Part shown: positions 31,938 through 43,000 of the stretch, in pieces
Position numbering within the stretch: position 1 is the stretch's first letter
How the letters are laid out: each line of letters starts with the position of its first letter
Source: Strigamia acuminata
Taxonomy: Eukaryota; Arthropoda; Chilopoda; Geophilomorpha; Linotaeniidae
Direction of reading: 5' to 3'
Assembly (NCBI GenBank): GCA_949358305.1
Contig: OX442314.1
Span: forward strand, 4,467,087-4,531,086
Length of the DNA: 64,000 nucleotides
Position numbers and translations under genes: made by a program
Notes under the pieces: model-generated
What the model saw: the letters and a program-made list of their open reading frames with translations, nothing else
What the model was told of the DNA's origin: nothing
Databases searched by the model: none

Positions 31938-32567
31938 TGTCGTAACCTTGATTCCGGTAAATAAACTTACACAATATCTTACAATAATAACCTTTTTATT
32001 GAACACTGTAATATTACAATAATACTTAACAATGTTGTGGTCTCGGATCCTTGTCGGCGGATACGATTTGTTGCTGCACGGCAGTCTTACACGTGGCTTC
32101 TGGTTGTCTAGGGTTAATGGCGTCCTGGCGAAACACGTGTTCGCAAAACGCTTCGGCGATGGTGAGATATTTCGGTCGTAGTTTTGCTACGACAAATATC
32201 TTTGGCTTGGTGTTACAGATGACTTGGGCAACTGGCATCGGTCCTCTATCAATCCGTGGTGTTCGGCCTGAAAGGTGAGGTGTGATGCTACTGTTGCTGC
32301 GATATATCTGTAAGTGGCGCTTCCGGTCAAAACACGGGTTTAAATACCCCTAGTGACCGGAAATGACGTATTTGCATAAATTCGGGGAATTATGCAAATG
32401 GTTGACGTCATCATTACATTGATTCCGCAGAAATGGTAAAACTAGTTTAGCTAGTTTTCTTTGTAATAATCATTTCGTGTTACATTTCAGATCAAAGAAT
32501 AATATAATTCATTTATCATACACCCATATATTTTACTAAAACATTTTGTGACCTCGTGGTCACCACA
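31938..32567 (-). repeat. 3' LTR of element 2
   Basis: 630 bp; plus-strand sense TGTCGTAACC...GTCACCACA. Contains a strong hairpin at 32165-32101+ (arms AGATATTT 32165-32172 with AAATATCT 32194-32201, and TCGTAG 32176-32181 with CTACGA 32187-32192). Confidence 0.92.
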
Positions 32568-32645
32568 CGTCCCCTCCTCAGCAATGTCGTTATAAAATTA
32601 AAAGATAAATGACATTGCGAAATTTCTCTTTAAAAATGTTTTTGA

Positions 32646-33113
32646 CTACATCTTCCTTTCGAGTGACTCCTTGAGGGCACTCACAGGAGGAGGTGGGGTG
32701 GTTTTTCTTCTGCCGGTGGTTGAGCCACGGTATTTGCGTTTTTCGGTGGTGAAGTAGGCGATTTTCTTGTTTAGTTCCTTAATTTGTTTTTCTAGCCATT
32801 CGGTATTTAACCATTTCTTTTTGATTTCATCCTCCGATTCATCAGTCGAGTCGTTTTCCAGTTCGTTGTCTAATTCGACGTTTAATTCGTTTTTTCCGGT
32901 AGTAATTATTTCGTTAGTCGGTGTATTATTCGTCTCGTCAGGGGTCTGGTCATCCGGGCGTGTAGCAGACAGATTTAGTTTTTCTCTGTCTGCTTCAACC
33001 AGTTTTTTGTTATTTCGTCGAATTTCGCTGTTAGCTTTTCTAACATTGCGGCCATTTCGGCGGCTCTTTTCTCTTCCTTCCTCTTTTTTCGTTTCGTACA
33101 GTCTCTCCTCCAA
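32646..33113 (-). CDS. Small ORF2 of element 2, overlaps gag, function unknown
   Basis: 155 codons in a different frame from gag, overlapping its 3' end by 139 nt and ending close to the polypurine tract. Highly charged: basic N-terminus, acidic middle rich in Asp, Glu and Asn, then a Lys/Glu segment (WLEKQIKELNKKIAYF) likely to form a coiled coil. It could be made by frameshift from gag or by reinitiation; no slippery site was established. No similarity to pol was seen. Confidence 0.5.
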   Translation of the reverse strand: MEERLYETKKEEGREKSRRNGRNVRKANSEIRRNNKKLVEADREKLNLSATRPDDQTPDETNNTPTNEIITTGKNELNVELDNELENDSTDESEDEIKKKWLNTEWLEKQIKELNKKIAYFTTEKRKYRGSTTGRRKTTPPPPVSALKESLERKM

Positions 33114-35557
33114 TGTCCCAGCTCATTACAATAATTGCAAGGTCTTGTGGTAGAGCTTTCCGCCCGCCTGAATGATCGTTTCGTGAAATCCCTTTTTTCG
33201 TAAGGCTTGTCATTCTTTGGGTTGCGATGCTCGGTTTTGTTCGCGTCGCCTTCTGAGTTTTGCTCGGAGTTGTCTTCTTCACTTTCCCTCCCGTCTTCGA
33301 AGTTAGGTGTATGGGTTTCCGTACTAGCTTGATAAGCTTTTGGGGCTGGGATCGGATTAGAAGTCGACTTGTCGCTGGGTTTCTTCGGTGGGGCCGCCTC
33401 TATGTCTCCGTTTAGGAACGTTCGCGACCGGATTAACCGCCCCGCGTCGTTATTTCTGGCGTGGATTCGCTGTATGCGAAGCTGGACCAATTTTCTTTCT
33501 TCCGGTGTCAGAGCGTCTGTATACCGGTCATTTACTTCTTCGTGACGTTTATCGACAAATTTCAACAGCTGTTCGAAGCTGTCGGTTGTTGGAGCGTTCA
33601 TGTCGCGAAGCACCTTTTTGGATGCTTCGTTCAATCCTTTATCAAAAATTAGTCGTTGAGCGTAAGCGTCCAGCGGAGTATACAGTTCATTGAAAAGACT
33701 TTTAGCTCGCAGAAAATAGGCTCGTAGCTCTTCTCCGGTCGCCTGCTGCATGAGACTGACTCGTTGTCTAATCTCTTTCTGTGTCTCGCCATATTGTGTA
33801 TTGAAGGCGACCACAAATTGCTCCCAATACTTCAAGTTCGCCTCCACATACCATTCTCTCGCCTCTCCTACCAGCATTTCTGGCAGTCCCTTAACTACCA
33901 TTTCGTCCGGTTCGGCTCCGAGTCTCGAGATGGTGAGTGCCACCTCATTTAGAAATTTATTTCCTGCCCTCCACGTACCGTCGAATTTCATCAGGCGCAG
34001 CTGGGGCCACTTGATGTTTCGGTCTTTGTTATCTAGCGCCCAACGGTCGGCTGAATATTTTCGGAGTAGGTTTTCATTCCGTTCGTCTCGTTCATCCAAG
34101 TCTTGGTTTCGGCCGGTCCGTGAATCGGCACGTATGTGTTCTTCTATCATTCGTAATCGCTCTTCCAGTATGGGGTCGGATTGGCTCTGACTCCCATAAT
34201 TCGATGAAATATTTCCGTTTGGAGGAAGGAATTGGTTATTTTGCGAAGAATTCTGGTGTTGGGGAGAATTTTGATTGGTTAAATTTGGAGAACTCGCGGC
34301 TAGTTGAGTTCCGGGGGGAGAGATTCCATTTACGGCTGTTCCGCTCAGGACTCCATTGTTCTGTTTTATCAAGACAGTTGATTTCCTCCCTCCGTATGAC
34401 TGCGAATTAATCTTTGCGGCTTCTCTCTCGGCGTCGTTGGCAGCTTTGATATTGGCTTTAGCTGCCTCGTTAGCTGCGTCGACGTTGGCCTTAACCACTC
34501 TGATGTCTTCAAGGCTTGGCATTGCCAACCTATCTTGTCCCTGTTGATTTCTGACCTGGTTTTTTTGTTTAATTAACCGTACCATTTTGGAATTTGGGTC
34601 GTTCGGCGTTTGGCTGGTATGGCCAGCTTTAGCGGCGAAAGATTGTGCGAAAGCCCACGATTGTCTTCCTCGATTGTTGCGACTATCCTGCTGAAAAGCT
34701 TCCAAGAATTCGTTCTGCACTCCGACTGGCTCGTCCACGATACTAGCCCATCCCTGGACGTTAATTCCTTTCGAATCGAGCGAATCAGCTTCGCTTTCGT
34801 CGTCCGCGTCGGAACTGGTTCGGGTCGAGTCGTACGAGTCGGTCGTCTGGTTATTCGTTTTTTGACGTTTGACAGCCTTCTTCCCTCGTCGGATAGCTCT
34901 TTTTTCCGCCCGTTCTCTTGTCAGCCGGAGTATCGTTTCCAACTGGGCCAATGGGTCTCCATTTTCGTCAAACGGTATCCCCTCCAATCGGGCGATCGCA
35001 TAGGCTTCCATACATTGATTAATCTGGGATCGCGTTGAATTATAGCTGTGTTGGATGGTTACTCGATTGCGTTGAGTTCCGTCGTCGTCTCTATCGAACA
35101 GGCTAAACCCATTTTCATCCTTGTCGGATTCTTCTTCTATCGTTTCCGTAAAGTCGGGTTGCGTATTCTTGTTCGATGGTTTCGGAGTTTTTTCGATCGG
35201 TGTTTTGCCGACAGACGTTCTTTCGACGTGATTCGGCGTTTTTTCGATCAGTGTTTGTCCGACAGACGTTTTTCCGGCGTGGTTTGGAGTTTTTCCAATC
35301 GGTGTTTGTCCGACAGACGTTTTTTCGGCGTGGTTCGGAGTTTTTCCAATCGGTGTTTTGCCGACGGCCGTTTTCTCGACGTGGCTCGGCGTCTTGGTAA
35401 CTCGGTTTCTTTCTACGGGTTCCGGCGGCGTCGTATTTAACTTCGGGCTGGCTAACGCTTCGGCTGCCGCCTTGGCTTTTTCCATGGCGGCTTTTCGGGC
35501 GCTTGCGGTCGGAGGTTTTCGGTTCTTATTACTTTTCGTCATTTCGATGGTTTGCAA
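32975..35557 (-). CDS. gag: Gag of element 2
   Basis: An open 860-residue frame starting 52 nt inside the primer site; the first methionines are at 35557 and 35542. The N-terminal part holds a degenerate repeat of about 20 residues (KTPIGKTPNH.EKTSVGQ, DNA 35170-35400). A Gln/Asn-rich disordered stretch and a charged helix follow. The capsid-like part (WPQLRLMKFDGTWRAG...) matches the element 1 Gag (WDHIKPALFDGEWEAG...) in pattern. A CCHC knuckle (CNYCNELGHWRRDC) sits near residue 810, then a basic coiled-coil tail. The intact frame in an element without pol suggests that Gag is useful to its own mobilisation. Confidence 0.9.
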   Translation of the reverse strand: MQTIEMTKSNKNRKPPTASARKAAMEKAKAAAEALASPKLNTTPPEPVERNRVTKTPSHVEKTAVGKTPIGKTPNHAEKTSVGQTPIGKTPNHAGKTSVGQTLIEKTPNHVERTSVGKTPIEKTPKPSNKNTQPDFTETIEEESDKDENGFSLFDRDDDGTQRNRVTIQHSYNSTRSQINQCMEAYAIARLEGIPFDENGDPLAQLETILRLTRERAEKRAIRRGKKAVKRQKTNNQTTDSYDSTRTSSDADDESEADSLDSKGINVQGWASIVDEPVGVQNEFLEAFQQDSRNNRGRQSWAFAQSFAAKAGHTSQTPNDPNSKMVRLIKQKNQVRNQQGQDRLAMPSLEDIRVVKANVDAANEAAKANIKAANDAEREAAKINSQSYGGRKSTVLIKQNNGVLSGTAVNGISPPGTQLAASSPNLTNQNSPQHQNSSQNNQFLPPNGNISSNYGSQSQSDPILEERLRMIEEHIRADSRTGRNQDLDERDERNENLLRKYSADRWALDNKDRNIKWPQLRLMKFDGTWRAGNKFLNEVALTISRLGAEPDEMVVKGLPEMLVGEAREWYVEANLKYWEQFVVAFNTQYGETQKEIRQRVSLMQQATGEELRAYFLRAKSLFNELYTPLDAYAQRLIFDKGLNEASKKVLRDMNAPTTDSFEQLLKFVDKRHEEVNDRYTDALTPEERKLVQLRIQRIHARNNDAGRLIRSRTFLNGDIEAAPPKKPSDKSTSNPIPAPKAYQASTETHTPNFEDGRESEEDNSEQNSEGDANKTEHRNPKNDKPYEKRDFTKRSFRRAESSTTRPCNYCNELGHWRRDCTKRKKRKEEKRAAEMAAMLEKLTAKFDEITKNWLKQTEKN

Positions 35558-35608
35558 AGTTCAAACCGTAAGATATGTTTATTTAAAATAGTTTGAATGT
35601 TCAAAACT

Positions 35609-35626
35609 ATCCCGGACAGACCCCCA
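35609..35626 (-). other. Primer binding site, tRNA-Pro type, element 2
   Basis: Minus strand TGGGGGTCTGTCCGGGAT, two bases from the LTR. Two changes from the element 1 site. Confidence 0.8.
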
Positions 35627-35628
35627 CG

Positions 35629-36258
35629 TGTCGTAACCTTGATTCCGGTAAATAAACTTACACAATATCTTACAATAATAACCTTTTTATTGAACACTGT
35701 AATATTACAATAATACTTAACAATGTTGTGGTCTCGGATCCTTGTCGGCGGATACGATTTGTTGCTGCACGGCAGTCTTACACGTGGCTTCTGGTTGTCT
35801 AGGGTTAATGGCGTCCTGGCGAAACACGTGTTCGCAAAACGCTTCAGCGATGGTGAGATATTTCGGTCGTAGTTTTGCTACGACAAATATCTTTGGCTTG
35901 GTGTTACAGATGACTTGGGCAACTGGCATCGGTCCTCTATCAATCCGTGGTGTTCGGCCTGAAAGGTGAGGTGTGATGCTACTGTTGCTGCGATATATCT
36001 GTAAGTGGCGCTTCCGGTCAAAACACGGGTTTAAATACCCCTAGTGACCGGAAATGACGTATTTGCATAAATTCGGGGAATTATGCAAATGGTTGACGTC
36101 ATCATTACATTGATTCCGCAGAAATGGTAAAACTAGTTTAGCTAGTTTTCTTTGTAATAATCATTTCGTGTTACATTTCAGATCAAAGAATAATATAATT
36201 CATTTATCATACACCCATATATTTTACTAAAACATTTTGTGACCTCGTGGTCACCACA
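35629..36258 (-). repeat. 5' LTR of element 2
   Basis: 630 bp, about 99.8% identical to 31938-32567. Confidence 0.92.
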
Positions 36259-37056
36259 ATAGTTTTCCAGCAACATGTTGACTGATTATAGTTCAGTGCA
36301 ACTTTCTTTGTCCTGCTATTCAAAAATTAATTGGAAAATTGTGGGTTGAATTATTTATGTTATGACAGGAAAAAGCAAGAAAAACCGATAATGAGCTTAT
36401 ATAGGAACTTTGCAAAGACTTTCTTTGTTTCAATGAAAAATTAATAAAATGACGCGAACAATTAACTATGATTAACCGAAATATTGTAAAAAGATCACAG
36501 CTTTTGTCTTCAGTTGGGAGCCTATACATTTTACAAAAGTTACTCGTACATCTTAAATACAAAATTTAAGTTCTAACAACGTTATAAAAGTTACATACTC
36601 TAAATTGCTCGCGTGATTTTGTTAATGTTTCATTGATACAGAGGCAGTAGCCCAGTTGCAAACTTGGCAAAGTTCCTAAAATTATTATCGGTTTTTCTAG
36701 CTTTTCCCTTCTGTCACAACATCAATAATTCAACCCACAATTGTCCAATTAACTTCTAAATAGAAGCCAACGAAATTTGCACTGAACTATAATCAGCCAA
36801 ATGTTTCTGAGAAACTATGTGTGAATACACACATGTTGTCAGTTCACCTTGAACTCGGCAAGAGTCTAACAGCAGAAAATACAGGTTCCTACTCAATTCA
36901 AAAGCACACAATATATCTTCTGCCTAACGGATTCTAAATTCACATGTTTGTGTTACTACACATGAACAACTGCAATCAGATTTGTCAACTGGATAAATGT
37001 AATTATTAGACAATCTGTTTTTTTATTCCTAATTTTTCGTGCGAATAACCAAAATT
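36259..37056. repeat. Head-to-head inverted 5' flanks of two DEG/ENaC copies
   Basis: Segment 36259-36450 is an imperfect inverse of about 36620-36830 (shared TTCAGTGCAA/TTGCACTGAA, TGAATTATT, AAACCGATAAT blocks). The inversion continues to the left at 31712-31937, beyond element 2. The centre (about 36450-36620) may be a shared promoter region of two divergent genes. Confidence 0.65.
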
Positions 37057-40000
37057 ATGGAGAATATTGAAACCACAAGAAGAAACAAAAAACTGCGTCT
37101 AAAAATTCATCAATTAATGAGAGATGATGCGAAGAAACCAATTTGCCAATTAACAGGTTTGGATGATTTCATTAACAGTAAACAACGGTGGAACAACCAT
37201 CACGCCCTATTATGGCTTCTTTTGTTCATATTTTGCACAAGTATTCTCACTTACCAAGCTTACGACAGAGTAATGCATTACTTAAGTTATCCCACGGCTG
37301 TTGACGTATCGAGTGGATCGGAAGATGTCATTTTGCCGTACTTGATGATCTGTAGTGGACATACAAAAGAAATGGCCAGGCTTTGGAATAAAACCCATGC
37401 ACATAGCAAAACTTATGAAATGGACGAATCAGGCAACCTTAAGTCATTTGATTGCCTAAACATGGTGAAAACTCTTATGGCAACCCCAACTCAGCACATG
37501 GATGAAGTTTGGAATGCAACCAATTTGACCAAGGAAATACACAGCATAAAAATGAAGGTAAAAGCAAAAATAAAAAACTACCGGTATTATGAACAATAAA
37601 ATAACTGATAAGTTAAACTTCTTTAGGGATATACAAACAACAGCTTTGTCCAGACGGAAATCGAAAGCTCTTTCGGAATTTGCTCAGCATTTAAATTTAG
37701 TAAACACTACAGATAGTAAATAATTTTCACTCCAGAGTGTACCAGTTGAATAATTTTTGTAACAATTAGAGATAGTAGCTGCATTCAAAAACTCTAAAAC
37801 GTATGCAAAACTCGTTTCGTGTCTGTATGTGTGACGTCATTCCCATTGAATAACATGGGAATGACGTCAAATGTACAAACACGAAACGAGTTTTAGAGGC
37901 GTTTTAGAGTTTTTAAATGCAGCTACTGTGAATTTTTTGACATAGTTACTGTAAACAGGAAGTGGTGAGTGCCCATTACAATGCTGCCTCTAAAAATATC
38001 CTGCAGTTCTTCCGAAGATATATTTAATTGATACACTTAAATTGAAACAACCGGTTAACTGTATACGGATTACCGGTTGTTTTACTAGCAGTCCTTTCTG
38101 GGCTGACTTACTTGGTACTGCATCGGTACATGGTTTATATATAAATAGGCGTATACACGTATATTATTGCTTAAAAGTTATCTTTCGCTTTTGGTTAGAT
38201 GAGAATTCTAGTAAATCATTTGTTGGAAAAACATTAACAGTCAATTTTGAAAAATTTTATGACGATTTCTGCCCGTTTTCTGGATACCGGGTAATATTTA
38301 AAATATTGTCAATGACAACACAATTCTGATAATTCTCTTTTCTTTTTGATTAGATTATGTTGACATTATACAATTTTGGACAACTCCTTATGAATATGTA
38401 TAAACCCAGTGGTGCAACAATGAACATCAATTTGGGTTATGACAAAGTAACAAGAACATGATTAAAAATAACATCTACACTAATTAAATCTATTTTAAAT
38501 TTTAGTATATCTTTCTGAACTCCTCAAAACATCCATGCTCCGATGAAAACGAATTCAGAGATTGCTACCAAAAGTGCTTGATTAATGCATTGGAAAACAA
38601 ACTGACCTGCAGGTACTACTACATTTCAAAAGTTTAGAAAGTGAGTGAAAAATTCACTCACTTTGTGAATAACACCAAAAATATGACTTAAAAGTTAAGC
38701 AAAACCAATTTATACCATCAGATTTGAATAAAACAATCATTTTTCATCTAAAATAGCTTATAGTTACATATATTTAGTTATATAGTTTAGTTACAAATCG
38801 AGATTTTCAAAACCTCACTTGTGTCAAAAGTTTAGAAAGTTGAAAAAATCATTTCATAAGTTTAGAAAGTGCAAAATAATTTCTTTATTTCGATTTGAAA
38901 ATAGGACATTACATATAATTTTGTTTATTATTTTGTTGGATGGCCTCTGGATCGTATGACTGCCTTCAATCTGCGAGGTATTGTAGTCTGGGGCAAAACT
39001 AAGTTAACAATTGCGACATTTGAATCTCACGGCTGCATCTCAAGAATAAAAGGAGGAAAACCAATGAAATTTTAACTGAATACTAGTCCAACATTCTGCT
39101 TTGTTCACCTAAAATTTTATGACAATCTATCCATTGGTTCTAGAGAAAAAAATTATTTTATGAAGTGACTGCCCTGAAAAAATAGTTCAGTGTTGGTTTG
39201 AGGATGCGAAAGGTTGGAAATCTCCAATCCATTGAAGAAATAATGGATACTAATGTTTACAGAGACAATTTAGAAAGAAATCTCGAGGAATAAAAAAATA
39301 TTGGGGTTGGTTGAAGCAACAGGATAACAACCAAACACATACATCAAAATTTGCGTGAGAATATTTCACACCAAAAAAAAATCAGACATCTTCAATGGCC
39401 TTCTCAGTTATTTGAAACTTAATCTAATTGAACAGTTAAGAGATGATTTCTTGATTTGAACCAAAAAGTTTCTCTAGAGTTGAGAAAAAAATGTTCCGTA
39501 GTTGAAATTAGCTTTGCTTGATGTTTGGGTGTAAAGTATGTCTAAAACAGTGCTACTAAAATTGCTTGAAAGTATGGCTGAATGATTGAAAGCAATAGTA
39601 CAAGCTAAAGGAGGGCCAACAAAGCATTAACAGACATTGTTGTAAGGTTTCTCGATGGTTAACAGAGTTTGTTAACTTACCTTTGCCTCTTAAATTTTGA
39701 TGTCACTTCATAAAATAATTTTTTCCTCTAGAACTAATGGATAGATTGTCATAAAATTTTAGGTGAACAAAGCAGAATGTTGGACAAATATTCAGTTAAA
39801 ATTTCATTGGTTTTCCTCCTTTATTTATGGAGATACAGCCATGAGATTCAACATGTCGCAATTGTTTTGCCCCCCACTGTAGTGTCTACAATGCCTCGCA
39901 GATTGAAGGCGGTCATACGATGCAGAGATCATCTCACAAAATACTAAACAAAAAAATGAAAATGTCCTATTTTCAAGTCGAAATAAAGGAATTATTTTGC

Positions 40001-43000
40001 ACTTTCTAAACTTATGAAATGATTTTTTCAACTTTCTAAACTTTTGACACAAGTGAGGTTTTGAAAATCTCGATTTGTAACTAAACTATATAACTAAATA
40101 TATGTAACTGTAAGCTATTTTAGATGAAAAATGATTGTTTTATTCAAATCTGATGGTATAAATTGGTTTTGCTTAACTTTTAAGTCATATTTTTGGTGTT
40201 ATTCACAAAGTGAGTGAATTTTTCACTCACTTTCTAAACTTTTGAAATTTAGTAGTATATCTTTTGTTGCATCTGGTTTTCCATCCAAGGCACCAAGCCC
40301 GTGATAATACATGTGGTGTGTGGCATTGTAAACAATCCCACAAAACGCTAACCGCCAGACACAGTTAAGAATGCTGAGTTGCTGTTTTGACATACTGATA
40401 GAAATTGTTGGAGGGAATTCGCAGATATTGTGTGACCGTCTGGCCACTCAGGGTGACCTATGTACGTCACTGCCACACACCGCCTTACGGACCTAAGGTC
40501 AAACCCTATTGGGTGAAGTGACCTAGCCTGGGAGAAGAGCGGCAGAGCAGAGTGTAGAGAGTCTGTCACCGTGGAGCAGTGCTGGACTGACCCGGCGGGC
40601 TACCAGGAGTTTCCCGATGGCCCGTGGCTGCTGTGGTCTGTCGCGGCCTGCTGTGGCCGGTCCCGATTTCATTAATTGTGGCTTGGACACGCAGATTTTC
40701 CCGGCAATAAATTTGTTCCCAGTCCAGCCTGCCGTGGAGGGACAAAGGGCTCTCTCCGACCGTGAGAGCAAGAGAGGAGCTGTAACCATTTAAGGAACAA
40801 GGCATGTCCCGGGCTGTGGACTCTGCACTCCTCGCCATTCACCACAGCGACGCTCAGTGCTATGGCGGTCTCAATAGTATATTCTCCATGAGTGGCTGCT
40901 GCGGGTCGTAAGTGAGTACGACATGAATGTAATGTTGAACCGACCACGTCACCCAGTGGGCTCACGCCCTGTGTGTGATAGGTCGGTTGCCGGTGCGGTG
41001 TTCCATCGTGGCACCCCCACAACGAGTGATGGGATTCCCCATAGCCCTACACTGGGAGAAATAATAGGTGTAAAAAGGTGCCTTTTAATTTTTTTAACAC
41101 CTACAAAGGTGTTAAAGAGTGTAACAGGGAGGTGTGAACGAAAATGGAGTAAAAATGGTGTAAAATGGCAAAGTTACACCTTCGGATAAAAAGGTGTAAT
41201 TCTTCTAAAAGGTGCATATAGTTGTTGCAAGGTGTAACTGGGAGGTGTGAACTGATGTGGGTGTGATGCTACTCCATAGTGGGGCAAATTTACACTTATT
41301 TTATAACACCTCAAAGTTGTGTATACCGTACTCTCTAATAGAGTTCTTTTACACCTGTTAATCAACACCTCAAAGGTGTAATATTACTACATAAAGGAAT
41401 CTACTTACACCTTTTTTTGAAAATAGTTTAAAGGAGTAAGTTTCCACCTAAGGATGTACCATGACACCCACAAGGTGTAAACGCATGAAGATGTAATATT
41501 TACACCGCATGTTCATTACACCTCAATGATGTAAGTTTACTCAAAAAAGGAGTCTGTATAGGGACAAGTGTTTTACACCTATAAAAGTGTAACTTCACAC
41601 CTTTTAACACCTATATTTCTCCTGGTGTAGACAACATTAAAGACCAACAACCAATAATAGGGAGTTTTCGTCATTTATTATTGAGTATGCGTCCACACCA
41701 GGCCTACTGGTTCCCTAGTTAACATGGCAAAGACCATATTAGTCACAATTGTTTTAGACTTAAGTCGTTTATTTCATTCCACTCGCATGACCTGCACGTA
41801 CTGGCTCCAAAAGCAGAAATCTCCAAGTCATGTTCTGGGTCGTGAGATTACACAACAACTCTCCCTGGCGGGAATCAAAGTGACACAAATCACAACAACA
41901 CAAACTGTTTTGTCTGCGTTTATTCCTTCACTGAGCAAAAGTATACAAAAATTAAACAGAAAAAAAATCACTTTTGCAAATCACTTTTTGCAAATGGATA
42001 CAATGATCATCAAACAACTTCATTGTTCATTGTGCTCTCCAATTTTGAGATCTATATATACTTTTAATTTTTATACTCTAATTTCTTATATAAGACCTGG
42101 TTTAAATCCCACTTTTGTCAAATCTCACACACAATCCCTTAAGTTGCAAAGCACAGACGAACACAGAATTTAAAGCGTGCCATTTGCCAGATAACCCAAA
42201 TTGTCAGTATTGGCCACATCTGATCAACCGGCCTCCAAAGGGCTCAATAGAACAATGGCCAAAAATCGGGTTGATTTAATGGTGAATCCTAATCATCTTA
42301 ATCCTATGATCAATTTCCTAAACAGGAAGTGAGTGTCAGATAATAGAGAGATTCAGAGAGTCAACACTTGCACTAGTATTATGAAAGAGGAGGTCCTTCC
42401 TAATTGAATGTCATTTTCTATCTTTAAGATTGCCTTTAGTGAAGATGAATTTACCACTTTGTAAATGTTCAAACGCTATACACGATCAATATGGCGTCAT
42501 AAATAAATTGATTGACACCACAGATCCAATTACTACTTGTTCGTGTCGTCGTCCATGTCAGCAGTTAGCTTTTACACCGTACACAGATCCTGGTGATTCA
42601 GGTAGTCACAAACTAATGACCTTATCTTTTGAACTAACAAATGAGAATATCAACGTGTATGAAGAACGTTACATCTACGACATTATTGCCTTACTGTCAG
42701 ATTTAGGAGGCAATCTGGGCCTGTTTCTGGGTCTATCGTTGCTCTCATTACCTGAAATCACTTGGTATTTACATTGGATTGTTACAAATCGCAAAAAGAA
42801 TGTCGATGAGATTCACCATCTTTATGAGATGTGCAAAAAAGAAGTCATTGCAAGTGAAGAGCAAATTAAAACTGACGCAGTTTTAAGAAAGCTTAAGTTT
42901 GTGCTAGTTGTAATTAGTACAGGATTCACTCTATACTTGTTGCAATATCGCTTAAACTACTACTTGGAAGAACCTGTGTTAAAGGTTGTCACCGTAGTTC

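Larger units (their letters stand above)
31938..36258 (-). mobile_element. Non-autonomous gypsy element 2 (LTR-gag-LTR, TR-GAG type)
   Basis: LTRs of 630 bp (31938-32567 and 35629-36258) differ by about one base (32144-32158 region: TTCGGCG versus TTCAGCG). The primer site 35609-35626 is tRNA-Pro type like element 1. The polypurine tract GAGGAGGGGACG precedes the 3' LTR. The interior holds a gag and a small overlapping ORF but no protease, reverse transcriptase or integrase. A clean target duplication was not found; only AT is shared at the edges. Near-identical LTRs mean recent insertion. Confidence 0.92.

Noticed and set aside
34120-35440. Plus-strand ORFs opposite the element 2 gag
   Set aside because: Shadow frames caused by codon bias and the Lys-Thr-Pro repeat of gag.
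31938-36258. A 4-bp target duplication for element 2
   Set aside because: Flanks read ATCG and ATAG; only AT agrees, so no duplication is claimed.
41724-42173. 149-codon ORF in intron 5
   Set aside because: Starts inside a solo LTR, low complexity, no family features, no splice link to the channel gene.
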